Below, piece after piece: positions 7,104-14,468 of a stretch of DNA of 18,619 nucleotides. The notes under the pieces were generated by a model, which was not told where the DNA came from, did no database searches, and was given only the letters and a program-made list of their open reading frames with translations. The DNA is from an uncultured Armatimonadota bacterium. Lineage in GTDB: Bacteria > Armatimonadota > Armatimonadia > Armatimonadales > Armatimonadaceae. The translations under genes were made by a program, and so were the position numbers. The DNA lies in NCBI GenBank assembly GCA_903881535.1, contig CAIRTT010000054.1, forward strand, positions 1 to 18,619, given 5' to 3'. Position 1 is the stretch's first letter. Each line of letters opens with the position of its first letter.

Positions 7104-9008
7104 TCAGGCTTTCCTGAGCTGCCAGCTTTCATCAAAGAATCCCGCATCAAGTACCTGCTGTGGACCATCAGCAAGCCGAACCACACCCCAATCTGGCAGT
7201 TTAGGTGTATGCAAAGCGTTCGAGCCGGCGCTGTGCTCGTACCAGGTGTAGCCGGAGTTGAGCACGATGTACTTATCCGGGTTTAGTGGATTTGGGTAAA
7301 CGAGGACGGGATAGGCTTCCGTTGGTCCATATAGGCGGCCATTAATGGCCAGACCACGCTTGTCCCACTTTATTGGAAGCTTACCAATCACCTTTCCAAG
7401 GATGGAGTTGCTCTGTGGGTCGCCCCAGACGACGATGTGTGACTCGGCAATTTGTTTTGCCGTCAAGTCTTTGTCGTTCACAGTTGGCAGCTCACCGCGG
7501 AAGAAGCGCTTCCAGTCCGTGGCTGCTTGCTTCCGTGCCTTCTCAAGAAAAGCTCCTGTGCTCCCAACCAGTGGCGTGCCACTTGGCGCGACAAAGATCA
7601 CGCTATCGAGAAAAGCATCATCCACTGGCCCCTGAACGCCATGGTGTTTGATGAGCTCTCCACGCTTACCGTGTGTGTGTGCTGTCGATGTCCACTTTCC
7701 GTTATGGAGTGCATAAACCGCATTGGGAGTGACGCTTTGTCCATCGATGGTGACGCGCTTCGGCGCCTGCTCAAGGGTGATGGAGAAGCTCACTACGCCC
7801 TTGGTCTTGATGTCAACACGGTCACCACTTGCCGAGCGGGTTGCATCCACCAAAGACTCTGCATAGTGCTCATGGAGGCGGTGGACCGTTACCCAGTAGA
7901 GGCTGTTGTAGCGAAGTGACCAAGTCGTAAACCGCACGCGTTCCGGATTGCGATTACGGCCTTTGTTGGCAGCATCCGTGACAAATGTTTCGATGACTGG
8001 CTTGCTGTCTTTGTGGTACCAGTGTCCAGTGTCTGGTCCCGTCACACGGGGTAGGTCCAGCCCAACGGCTTTCATCGCCTTTTCCATGGCATCTGCTGCC
8101 TGCTTCTGTCCATCCTTGTCGCCGTTGTAGGCGATTGTCGGGAGGTTGGAGAGGTTGGTTGGCCAATCGGTCGCGTCGTACCACTTCCAGAGCTGGACCT
8201 GCCATTTTGGAAAGGTTGCTCCATTGGAATAGGAGCGTTGGAACTCAGGGGTCTCGCTAAATCCGGCTCCGGGCGCAGCGGCGGCCCATTTGTCGGCGTG
8301 ATGAACCGCGAAGTGCCACGTCGCCCCGCCGCCCATCGAGAACCCACGAACGGTAATGCGGTCTTCATCAATCCTGTAGCGCCGTTGGACATCCGCCATG
8401 GCTTCCAGCGTATCGGTCTCACCTGCCACGTGGTTAGCATTGCAGAAGCGTCCATAGGGATGGAGGACAAAGACATTATCGGGAGCAAAGTCTCCGAGTG
8501 ACTTACGGCGGCCATCCAAAAATGAGAGTTCGGTCAGCTGCTCGCCACGACCGTGGAACCAGATGTCCAGGCGGTAGCGGGCCCGGCCGCGCTGCGACCA
8601 CGATGCCGGAATCACCAGGCCGTATGGCTGGACAGAGCCATCGATGCGGCTGACATACCCGCGGACAACCAATCCGGTTGCATCATTCCAAGGTGTCAAT
8701 CCACGCTCAAGAGCATCGGCGCGCTTGGATCCTTCATCTAACAGCTCATATGCTGCGGCAAGTTCCCGTGGATTGTAGACAGTATTCTCAGAGACCGACC
8801 AGATAACCGCTTTCGAATAAATCGCCACATCTGGCCAGAAGTGACTTTTGGATTTAAGGACATCCACGCGTTTCTGGAGCGCTCCAGCGGCGGTCAACAG
8901 ACGTTGGCGGTCAGCTGCTGGGATTTCCATCCCCGTCGGCGGAATCACTTTGCCTTCTGGTGGAAGGGGGTGCTGCACGGCACGGCCGACAATCATGCGT
9001 CCTGACAT
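7104..9008 (-). CDS. Large alpha/beta-hydrolase (prolyl-oligopeptidase/esterase-like)
   Basis: The 634-residue protein contains a serine hydrolase core. The nucleophile elbow is GFSMGGG (Ser224), and HGRG at 152-155 is a likely oxyanion region. A candidate Asp is in YNGDKDG (297 or 299) and the His is in DTGHW (329). Residues 1-120 form a helical N-terminal region. About 300 residues after the core contain repeated strand-like phrases and a second conserved-looking end (YVLNSGYTWYEH). This resembles the prolyl-oligopeptidase-family or PHB-depolymerase-like proteins of environmental bacteria, but the substrate cannot be named. I see no signal peptide or membrane segment, so it looks cytosolic unless the start is wrong. 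The ATG is 3 bases after the stop of the vanZ-like gene, with GAGGA about 10 bases upstream. It is last in the purF operon. Confidence 0.82.
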   Translation of the reverse strand: MSGRMIVGRAVQHPLPPEGKVIPPTGMEIPAADRQRLLTAAGALQKRVDVLKSKSHFWPDVAIYSKAVIWSVSENTVYNPRELAAAYELLDEGSKRADALERGLTPWNDATGLVVRGYVSRIDGSVQPYGLVIPASWSQRGRARYRLDIWFHGRGEQLTELSFLDGRRKSLGDFAPDNVFVLHPYGRFCNANHVAGETDTLEAMADVQRRYRIDEDRITVRGFSMGGGATWHFAVHHADKWAAAAPGAGFSETPEFQRSYSNGATFPKWQVQLWKWYDATDWPTNLSNLPTIAYNGDKDGQKQAADAMEKAMKAVGLDLPRVTGPDTGHWYHKDSKPVIETFVTDAANKGRNRNPERVRFTTWSLRYNSLYWVTVHRLHEHYAESLVDATRSASGDRVDIKTKGVVSFSITLEQAPKRVTIDGQSVTPNAVYALHNGKWTSTAHTHGKRGELIKHHGVQGPVDDAFLDSVIFVAPSGTPLVGSTGAFLEKARKQAATDWKRFFRGELPTVNDKDLTAKQIAESHIVVWGDPQSNSILGKVIGKLPIKWDKRGLAINGRLYGPTEAYPVLVYPNPLNPDKYIVLNSGYTWYEHSAGSNALHTPKLPDWGVVRLADGPQQVLDAGFFDESWQLRKA

Positions 9009-9011
9009 AGT

Positions 9012-9563
9012 CTAAAGTTCCTCTTCATCGGGTTCAGATGCATCGATGCATCCATCATCTGCACACCCTTTCACCACCTCTGGTGGTGCATCCTGCAAGC
9101 GCGCAATAATACGCTTGTCGACCGCAGCAATCGAGATTGCAGCGGCTCCCAGAAGCATCCCAGTAGCGCTCGATACAAACTGCACCAAGCGCACATGCCG
9201 GAGACTACTGCGGAACCGAACCGCAGCACCGGTTCCAATCACAATCACTGACAGAGCACAGGCAAGGGCAAGCCGTTTACCGCCACGCATTCGCGTGTTG
9301 ATACGCAGGACACGGTCCATCACGATGACAGCCATGAACCCAATCAAAATGTGAGCCAGCCGGCGCAGAGCATCATTGAGTTGATACATACTGACGCCAT
9401 AGTCGCTAATGGGCTGGTACTGCGGCGCAAGGTTGTTCAATACCCAAAACGTTCCAAGCCAGCTTGAGCGGTAAGAGCCGGCATTGGACGCCGTCCACGC
9501 CACAAGCATGAGGAGGAGGAGGATTGGGATACTTGCATAGAGCAACCGGCTCAGACGCTTCAT
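9012..9563 (-). CDS. VanZ-like family membrane protein
   Basis: The 183-residue product has about four hydrophobic segments (near 8-24, 68-86, 98-115 and 128-148). A polar C-terminal tail is acidic and holds two Cys (CADDGC). The order QLNDALRRLAHILIGF, then an Arg-rich loop, then VQFVSSATGMLLG matches the VanZ-like layout, in which N/D-K/R...H near helix two and a final glycine-rich helix are typical. Such proteins are widespread, mostly of unknown role, and only one member is linked to teicoplanin resistance. The start ATG (9561-9563) overlaps the stop of the acetyltransferase gene as ATGA, so the two are translationally coupled. A 16-bp palindrome at 9037-9052 lies inside the gene. Confidence 0.65.
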   Translation of the reverse strand: MKRLSRLLYASIPILLLLMLVAWTASNAGSYRSSWLGTFWVLNNLAPQYQPISDYGVSMYQLNDALRRLAHILIGFMAVIVMDRVLRINTRMRGGKRLALACALSVIVIGTGAAVRFRSSLRHVRLVQFVSSATGMLLGAAAISIAAVDKRIIARLQDAPPEVVKGCADDGCIDASEPDEEEL

Positions 9564-10219
9564 GAGTCAACCTCACTGCGATGTAAATGTTTCACGTGGA
9601 ACAATTCCAACGCATGAGAAACAGACTCTGAAAGTACAACACGGAATTCTGGCGATTGCATGTTTTCAAGCCAATGGATTTCCGCATCTTCGGTTGGGTG
9701 GCTGTAATAACGCTTCCGGATGCCATGACAGGTAAACCCCATACGGGCATAAATTTGTTTCGCTGCGACATTACCGATCCGTACTTCAAGCGTCGCCCGT
9801 GAACAATGGTGAGGGGATCCGCTGCAAAGATTCAAGAGATACGACGTCAACATCAAGCCCAATCCACGCCCGGAATGCTCCGCCAGGATGGAAATATTAT
9901 CGAAAAACGCCTCGGATGCAAAGCCATCCAGCGCTGGTGTGATGTTCGCTGCGGCGCAGCCGATAAGCGTCTCATCGATGAATATCCCGCAGCAAACGCC
10001 GGACTGCCCAAGTATCAACGACTCAAAGGTGCTGATACTGGTGGATGGCTGAAAGCGTGATGCCTCGATTGCCGCAGCAAAGGATGCTTCTTCAACGCGA
10101 AGGGGCCGGCACACTACTGTTCCACTTGGATGTTGAAACACCCAAGCTGTGTCGTCAACCAGCGTATGACACTGGTTGACATCAAACGCATTACCGCCGG
10201 GGAGTTGGCTCAAACGCAT
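9560..10219 (-). CDS. GNAT acetyltransferase, RimI-like
   Basis: This is a GCN5-related N-acetyltransferase using acetyl-CoA. The acetyl-CoA loop is HSGRGLGLML, followed by LEVRIGNVAAKQIYARMGF and GIRKRYY. The second segment and the Tyr pair are characteristic of RimI, which acetylates the N-terminal Ala of ribosomal protein S18, and of its relatives. An extra N-terminal part of about 60 residues precedes the core, and about 35 residues follow it. That is longer than E. coli RimI (148 residues), so the acceptor is open. The frame continues to a TTG at 10252, deep inside purF. I prefer ATG 10217-10219, a 29-base overlap with purF, but ATG 10240 is also possible. It lies between purF and vanZ-like in one operon. 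Confidence 0.78.
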   Translation of the reverse strand: MRLSQLPGGNAFDVNQCHTLVDDTAWVFQHPSGTVVCRPLRVEEASFAAAIEASRFQPSTSISTFESLILGQSGVCCGIFIDETLIGCAAANITPALDGFASEAFFDNISILAEHSGRGLGLMLTSYLLNLCSGSPHHCSRATLEVRIGNVAAKQIYARMGFTCHGIRKRYYSHPTEDAEIHWLENMQSPEFRVVLSESVSHALELFHVKHLHRSEVDS

Positions 10220-11630
10220 CCTTGCCCGCACGAACGGCATCGGGAATCTCAATCGGATAGGTCCCCGTAAAACACGCCAGACAAAAGCTCTCGTTCGACA
10301 GAGACATCGCCTTGCTTAAGCCATCTGTGCTGAGATAGCCAAGGGATGTTGCTCCGATATGCTCACGAATCTGCTCGACCGTGGCGTGGCTTGCGATTAG
10401 CTGATCCCGCGTTGCCATGTCGATGCCATAGAAACACGGATGCGCGACTGGAGGGCTTGAAATTCGGACATGAACTTCCTTCGCACCAGCATCCAACAAC
10501 AGTCGCACTATTTTGCCGGTCGTCGTCCCACGTACGATGGAATCATCCACCATCACCACCCGCTTACCCTCAAGCGCTTCACGCATTGGCGTAAGCTTCA
10601 TCCGAACACCCATCTCACGCATCCGCTGGTTAGGCTGAATAAATGTACGCTGGATGTAACGGTTCTTGACCATCCCTTCACCAAACGGGATGCCGCTTGC
10701 TTCCGCAAAACCAAGCGCTGCAGGTGTGCCGCTATCTGGGACGCCAATCACGAGGTCTGCTTCGACAGGATGCTCACCAAAAAGGACAGCACCCATTCTC
10801 CGGCGGGCTGCGTGAAGACTCTTGCCAAACATTTGGGAGTCGGGACGGGCAAAGTAAATCGACTCGAACATACACAGCGCATGACGCTGCATATCGACTG
10901 CCTTCACAGATGACCAGCCATCGGCATTGATGACAATCATTTCACCCGGCGTCACATCGCGTACAAAGACCGCACCAACGGTGTTGATGGCACAGGTTTC
11001 GGATGCCAACACCCAGTGCGACTGTCCAAGCTTGCCAAGGCACAGCGGTCGGACACCATAGGCGTCCCGCACACCAATCACCGTGTCGTGTGACATGATA
11101 ACCAACGAGAAGGCACCCTCAAGGCGGACGACAGCAGTGCGCACTGCTTCAACAATGCCGAGGTCCATATTCTCGCTGATCAGATGTGCAATCACTTCCG
11201 AGTCATTGGTTGATTCAAAGATCACCCCACGCCCCATAAGCTCAGTGCGCAAAGCATCCGTGTTGATGAGATTGCCATTGTGCGCAACGGCAACATACTC
11301 ACCATTGGCGAGGCAGCACATGATGGGCTGCGCATTCCGTAGCACCGATGACCCAGTTGTGCTGTAGCGGGTATGACCAACCGCAGCAAAACCTTTCAAC
11401 GAATGAAGGATGTCTTCCGAGAAGACCTGGGTGACCAAGCCCATTTCTTTATGGACATGGATATGGCTGCCATCAGTTACAGCTATACCCGCAGACTCTT
11501 GGCCTCTGTGCTGTAGGGCAAACAAACCGAAGTAGGATAGTCTAGCTACATCCTCACCTGGTGCGTACACCCCAAATACGCCGCATTCATCATTAATACG
11601 GTCATCGGCTCGCGGATCATCAGAAAACAT
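10191..11630 (-). CDS. purF: Amidophosphoribosyltransferase, 4Fe-4S type
   Basis: PurF makes 5-phosphoribosylamine from PRPP and glutamine, the first committed step of purine synthesis. The 479-residue product begins with a 15-residue propeptide ending NDE before the glutaminase nucleophile Cys16 (CGVFGVY). The PRPP loop is VVMVDDSIVRGTTT. Four Cys match the cluster ligands of the Bacillus subtilis type: one in HALCMFES, one in HPCFYGID and two in FCLACF. This form is made as a precursor and is oxygen sensitive. I chose ATG 11628-11630 because GGAG precedes it by 6 bases and it gives a propeptide of familiar size; the frame runs to 11708. No PUR-box or riboswitch is recognised upstream. It is the first gene of the purF - rimI-like - vanZ-like - hydrolase operon. 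Confidence 0.96.
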   Translation of the reverse strand: MFSDDPRADDRINDECGVFGVYAPGEDVARLSYFGLFALQHRGQESAGIAVTDGSHIHVHKEMGLVTQVFSEDILHSLKGFAAVGHTRYSTTGSSVLRNAQPIMCCLANGEYVAVAHNGNLINTDALRTELMGRGVIFESTNDSEVIAHLISENMDLGIVEAVRTAVVRLEGAFSLVIMSHDTVIGVRDAYGVRPLCLGKLGQSHWVLASETCAINTVGAVFVRDVTPGEMIVINADGWSSVKAVDMQRHALCMFESIYFARPDSQMFGKSLHAARRRMGAVLFGEHPVEADLVIGVPDSGTPAALGFAEASGIPFGEGMVKNRYIQRTFIQPNQRMREMGVRMKLTPMREALEGKRVVMVDDSIVRGTTTGKIVRLLLDAGAKEVHVRISSPPVAHPCFYGIDMATRDQLIASHATVEQIREHIGATSLGYLSTDGLSKAMSLSNESFCLACFTGTYPIEIPDAVRAGKDAFEPTPRR

Positions 11631-11721
11631 TAGGGGCTCCACACTTTGGATGCTGTCACTCACGGCGTCAAGTGTATCGCCGCAAGCCTCCACTTTCGAC
11701 CCCAACACACAAGTGCAATGG

Positions 11722-11727
11722 TATACT
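11722..11727 (+). promoter_or_regulatory. Extended -10 promoter element of atpG
   Basis: TATACT preceded by TG one base upstream forms an extended -10. No good -35 is present at 16-18 bases, which is acceptable for this class. It lies 34 bases before the atpG start. GGGAG at 11745-11749 is the likely ribosome site, with long spacing. Confidence 0.45.
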
Positions 11728-11761
11728 GCATCGGTTTTTTCAGCGGGAGCAGAAGTTAATT

Positions 11762-12652
11762 ATGCCATCAATGCGACAAGTCCGCGCCCGAATTCGGGTC
11801 GCCAAAAATATTCAGCAAATCACAAAGGCCATGAAAATGGTCGCAGCTGCACGCCTCAAACGTGCACAGGATCGTGTGCAATCTGCACGTCCCTATGCGG
11901 AACAAATGGGTACCGTAGTGGGCTCACTTGCAAATGCAGCTGGCACATCCGTTGCACACCCTCTCCTTGAACAACGTGCATCTATCAAGCGGATTGGCAT
12001 TCTTGCCGTCACCGCTGACCGTGGACTCTGCGGTTCCTATGCAACTAACATTCTTAAGAAGACCGCTGAAGTGATGCGCACCTGTGGACCAGATGGCACA
12101 GCACCGTCCCTTGAAGACATCCGGGGTATCGTCATCGGGCGCAAAGGCCAAGCGTACTTCCGTCGCCGCGGAATCCCAGTCGCCGCTGAGTTTGCCATCA
12201 ACATGACAGGCACCACATTCGGTGAAGCAGCGGATATCAGCCGCAAAGCACAGGCCATGTATGTTTCTGGTGAAGTGGATGTCGTTTACTTGGTCTACAC
12301 CAAGTTCCTCAGTGCACTTACACAGCAGCCGACCACGGTACAGCTGCTGCCATTGCAAACTGAAACTGCTGATGCGGCTGCAGCAACTTCCGAGGAAGCA
12401 CTCTTCGAGCCAGATGCAGCAACCCTCTTTGGTGAGATGGTTCCACGCTCGGTGGACACACTCGTCTACCAGGCACTGCTTGAGTCAGTGGCATCGGAAC
12501 ACGGCTCACGTATGACCGCGATGAGCTCTGCGACAGATAATGCAGGCAAGATGATTGCTAACCTGACACTGGTCGCCAACCGCGCACGCCAGGCAGCCAT
12601 CACCAAGGAAATCTCCGAAATCGTGGGTGGAGCAGACGCGCTGCGATCCTAA
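11762..12652 (+). CDS. atpG: ATP synthase F1 gamma subunit
   Basis: The gamma subunit is the rotating central shaft of F1, coupling proton flow through Fo to ATP synthesis. The 296-residue product shows the family's two terminal coiled helices. The N-terminus has RIRVAKNIQQITKAMKMVAAARLKRAQ. The C-terminus has SEHGSRMTAMSSATDNAGKMI and NRARQAAITKEISEIVGGA, and the central TADRGLCGSYATNI segment is also typical. The length is normal. I start at ATG 11762, although the frame is open upstream to 11672. The gene stands alone: purF diverges upstream and plsC converges downstream. No other atp gene is in the window, so gamma is separated from alpha and beta, as known in cyanobacteria. It has its own promoter and terminator. 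Confidence 0.97.
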   Translation: MPSMRQVRARIRVAKNIQQITKAMKMVAAARLKRAQDRVQSARPYAEQMGTVVGSLANAAGTSVAHPLLEQRASIKRIGILAVTADRGLCGSYATNILKKTAEVMRTCGPDGTAPSLEDIRGIVIGRKGQAYFRRRGIPVAAEFAINMTGTTFGEAADISRKAQAMYVSGEVDVVYLVYTKFLSALTQQPTTVQLLPLQTETADAAAATSEEALFEPDAATLFGEMVPRSVDTLVYQALLESVASEHGSRMTAMSSATDNAGKMIANLTLVANRARQAAITKEISEIVGGADALRS

Positions 12653-12677
12653 TTTAAACGCAGTGGAAACATACGAA

Positions 12678-12706
12678 ACGGGCCAGCAATGCTGGCCCGT
12701 TTTTTT
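12678..12706. terminator. Bidirectional terminator shared by atpG and plsC
   Basis: ACGGGCCAGC (12678-12687) and GCTGGCCCGT (12691-12700) form a 10-bp stem with a 3-base loop. Seven T follow on the plus strand for atpG and TTTCG on the minus strand for plsC. The plsC stop codon (12705-12707) lies at the end of the T-run. Confidence 0.92.
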
Positions 12707-13433
12707 ACCGCTGTGTTCCACGCAACGCATGTGGAACATGCGGACCCTCTGGTACCGGCTGCTTTAACATCCCCGCCAAACGCTCCGTCAAAATACGCGT
12801 AGCAGCCTCCACACCAGCCTTACCCGTGCCGAACTCCGACACCTTGATTGGCTCACCAAAGATCACCATCACCGGCTCAGGCGAACGCTGCAGGCGCGCC
12901 TCGCCATATGGCAAGACCCTATGCGTATGCATCAACGCACACGGAATCACCGGCACACCCGCCTGAACTGCCATCATCAGCGCACCAGGCTGCAATGTCT
13001 GTAACATTGCCTCCGGATTCCCACCACCCTCCGGGAACACAACCACCGCCTCACCAGCTTTCAAACAGCTGATGGCGGTCTTGAGTGCCACACGGTCCGC
13101 AGTGTCCCGCCGAATGGGAATGACCCCAAACATCGGCAAGACCCACGACAAAATACGCATTTCAAACAGATCGTGCTTTGCAATAAACCGTGACCTTCGG
13201 GGCAAGGCCCCCGCTACCGCCGATGGGTCAACATCACACACATGATTCGGGCAGATCAACACGCCGCCTTTACGCGGAACATGATGGGCACCGATGACCC
13301 GATATCCCCCATGGACACGGAACAACATGCGGAAAAGAAATGTGGTTGGGTTCCACATAATGCGCCCCCATAGAGGCATCTGCGATGATTGCGCAGTGAC
13401 TGAGGCTCCGCTTGGCGAATCACTTTCTGACAT
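12705..13433 (-). CDS. plsC: 1-acyl-sn-glycerol-3-phosphate acyltransferase
   Basis: PlsC-type enzymes add the second acyl chain to lysophosphatidic acid, giving phosphatidic acid for membrane lipids. The 242-residue product has the catalytic NHVCDVD motif (His64 and Asp69, H-x4-D). GVIPIRRD follows at about 104-110, then FPEGGG (133-138, the FPEG substrate motif) and VPVIPCAL. The N-terminal 20 residues are polar and variable. The start ATG (13431-13433) has no Shine-Dalgarno site. A good promoter lies so close that transcription should begin at or next to the A of ATG, so the mRNA is probably leaderless. The end overlaps the shared terminator. Other acyl acceptors are possible in this family, but the fold is clear. 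Confidence 0.9.
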   Translation of the reverse strand: MSESDSPSGASVTAQSSQMPLWGRIMWNPTTFLFRMLFRVHGGYRVIGAHHVPRKGGVLICPNHVCDVDPSAVAGALPRRSRFIAKHDLFEMRILSWVLPMFGVIPIRRDTADRVALKTAISCLKAGEAVVVFPEGGGNPEAMLQTLQPGALMMAVQAGVPVIPCALMHTHRVLPYGEARLQRSPEPVMVIFGEPIKVSEFGTGKAGVEAATRILTERLAGMLKQPVPEGPHVPHALRGTQR

Positions 13434-13439
13434 GCCACA

Positions 13440-13468
13440 ACTCTAACGGGGCCACACAAACACGTCAA
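13440..13468 (-). promoter_or_regulatory. Sigma-70-like promoter of plsC, leaderless arrangement
   Basis: On the minus strand TTGACG (13463-13468) and TAGAGT (13440-13445) are 17 bases apart. The -10 ends 6 bases before the ATG, so the expected start point falls on or next to the initiation codon. Confidence 0.65.
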
Positions 13469-13504
13469 GTCCCAAATATTTGCACTAAGGGTCATAGGAC
13501 CAAA

Positions 13505-13533
13505 TGAAAAATGGGGCTGCAAAGCAGCCCCAT
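13505..13533 (-). terminator. Terminator of the tRNA-Gln unit
   Basis: On the minus strand ATGGGGCTGC (13524-13533) pairs with GCAGCCCCAT (13511-13520) around TTT, followed by a T-run (13507-13511). It begins 5 bases past the end of the tRNA. Confidence 0.88.
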
Positions 13534-13537
13534 TATG

Positions 13538-13608
13538 TTTCCCAGTAGAGATTCGAACTCCAACTAAAGGCACCAAAAACCTCTGTGCTACCGTTACACC
13601 ACCGGGAA
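13538..13608 (-). tRNA. tRNA-Gln (anticodon TTG)
   Basis: A 71-base cloverleaf can be folded. The acceptor is TTCCCGG with CTGGGAA and A as discriminator. The D stem is GTG/CAC around TAACGGTAG. The anticodon stem is GAGGT/GCCTT with loop TTTTGGT (anticodon TTG, reading CAA). The T stem is TGGAG/CTCTA with loop TTCGAAT. CCA is not encoded (CAT follows), so a CCA-adding enzyme is needed. Weak G-T pairs occur in the acceptor, anticodon and T stems. It has its own promoter and terminator. Confidence 0.93.
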
Positions 13609-13620
13609 TCGGACGCCAAC

Positions 13621-13650
13621 ATTCTACCCAAACCACTCGAATCTTGCCAA
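13621..13650 (-). promoter_or_regulatory. Promoter of tRNA-Gln
   Basis: On the minus strand TTGGCA (13645-13650) and TAGAAT (13621-13626) are 18 bases apart. The -10 ends 12 bases before the tRNA 5' end. Confidence 0.6.
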
Positions 13651-13693
13651 GACGACAGCCATCAATATTTGATATGCTCCGCTTGACTGCCAG

Positions 13694-14464
13694 ATGACAC
13701 CTCCTAAAGACCCGATGCTCCTCCAAGGCGTAACAATACTGATAACCGGAACCAATAGAGGTATCGGCAAGGCAACCGCCATCGCAGCCGCTCAACACGG
13801 AGCACGCGTCATCTGCCACGGGCGCACATTATCCGATGATCTTGCGGACACACTGCAACGCGTCCAGTCCTATACATCCACATCGTTTATGGTCACCGCG
13901 GACCTCCAGAATCCACTGGAATGCGCTGAAATGGCAGTGCACATCGGAGCAAACACATCGACACTCAATGCTCTCGTCTGCAATGCAAGCGGTTTTCGTG
14001 CGCCAACACCACTTGCATCCCTGACCTTCCCCGACTACGCAGATGAGCTTTCCGCAGTCATGGCACCCGTCATCAACCCCGTTACGGCGCTGCTTCCAAT
14101 GCTGATTTCTTCAGGAAATGCCTCGATCACCTGTCTCACCGCAACCCTAACCCAACACCCCGTTCCAGGACACGGCGCCCATGCCGTCGCCAAAGGGGCT
14201 GTCCAGACCTGGGTCCGCCAGGCGGCGCGCGAGCTGGGTCCGCTCGGCATCCGCGTCAATGCTGTCAGCCCCGGCGTCGTCACGACTGATTGGGCAAATG
14301 CACAAGGGGATGATTTTCTTGCGCCGATTGCTGCACGAACGCCCCTACGCCGACTGGCATCCGCAACCGATATCAGTGGTGCCATTCTTTTTCTGACAAG
14401 CCCGCTGAGCGGATTTGTCACAGGGATTGAAGTCCCTGTGGATGGCGGAGCAGGGCTAAGCTGA
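13694..14464 (+). CDS. Short-chain dehydrogenase/reductase family protein, atypical active site
   Basis: The 256-residue protein follows the classical SDR layout. The coenzyme motif TGTNRGIG is at 18-25, CNASG (96-100) replaces NNAG, and the VNAVSPGVV and DGG ends are typical of FabG-like proteins. In the active site the Tyr of YxxxK is His163 (HAVAK, with Lys167 kept). The usual Ser position reads Thr in ITCLTAT. The Tyr normally donates the proton, so ordinary ketone reduction should be impaired. It may be a reduced-activity or structural SDR. The ATG 13694 lacks a ribosome site. A TG-A-TATGCT extended -10 ends 15 bases upstream, so the leader is very short. The next gene starts 4 bases after the stop, so it is cotranscribed with the glycosyltransferase. 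Confidence 0.85.
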   Translation: MTPPKDPMLLQGVTILITGTNRGIGKATAIAAAQHGARVICHGRTLSDDLADTLQRVQSYTSTSFMVTADLQNPLECAEMAVHIGANTSTLNALVCNASGFRAPTPLASLTFPDYADELSAVMAPVINPVTALLPMLISSGNASITCLTATLTQHPVPGHGAHAVAKGAVQTWVRQAARELGPLGIRVNAVSPGVVTTDWANAQGDDFLAPIAARTPLRRLASATDISGAILFLTSPLSGFVTGIEVPVDGGAGLS

Positions 14465-14468
14465 AACT

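Noticed and set aside
7452..7919. Plus-strand open frame of 155 codons, Cys-rich
   Set aside because: Antisense to the serine hydrolase gene, no ribosome site, and composition typical of a shadow frame.
9037..9052. Perfect 16-bp palindrome GATGCATCGATGCATC
   Set aside because: It lies within the vanZ-like coding region and arises from Cys-Ile-Asp-Ala codons plus the enriched hexamer; no independent evidence for a binding site.
13256..13819. Minus-strand open frame of 187 codons
   Set aside because: It runs through the tRNA-Gln gene, its terminator, the plsC promoter and the start of the SDR gene, so it cannot be a real coding gene.
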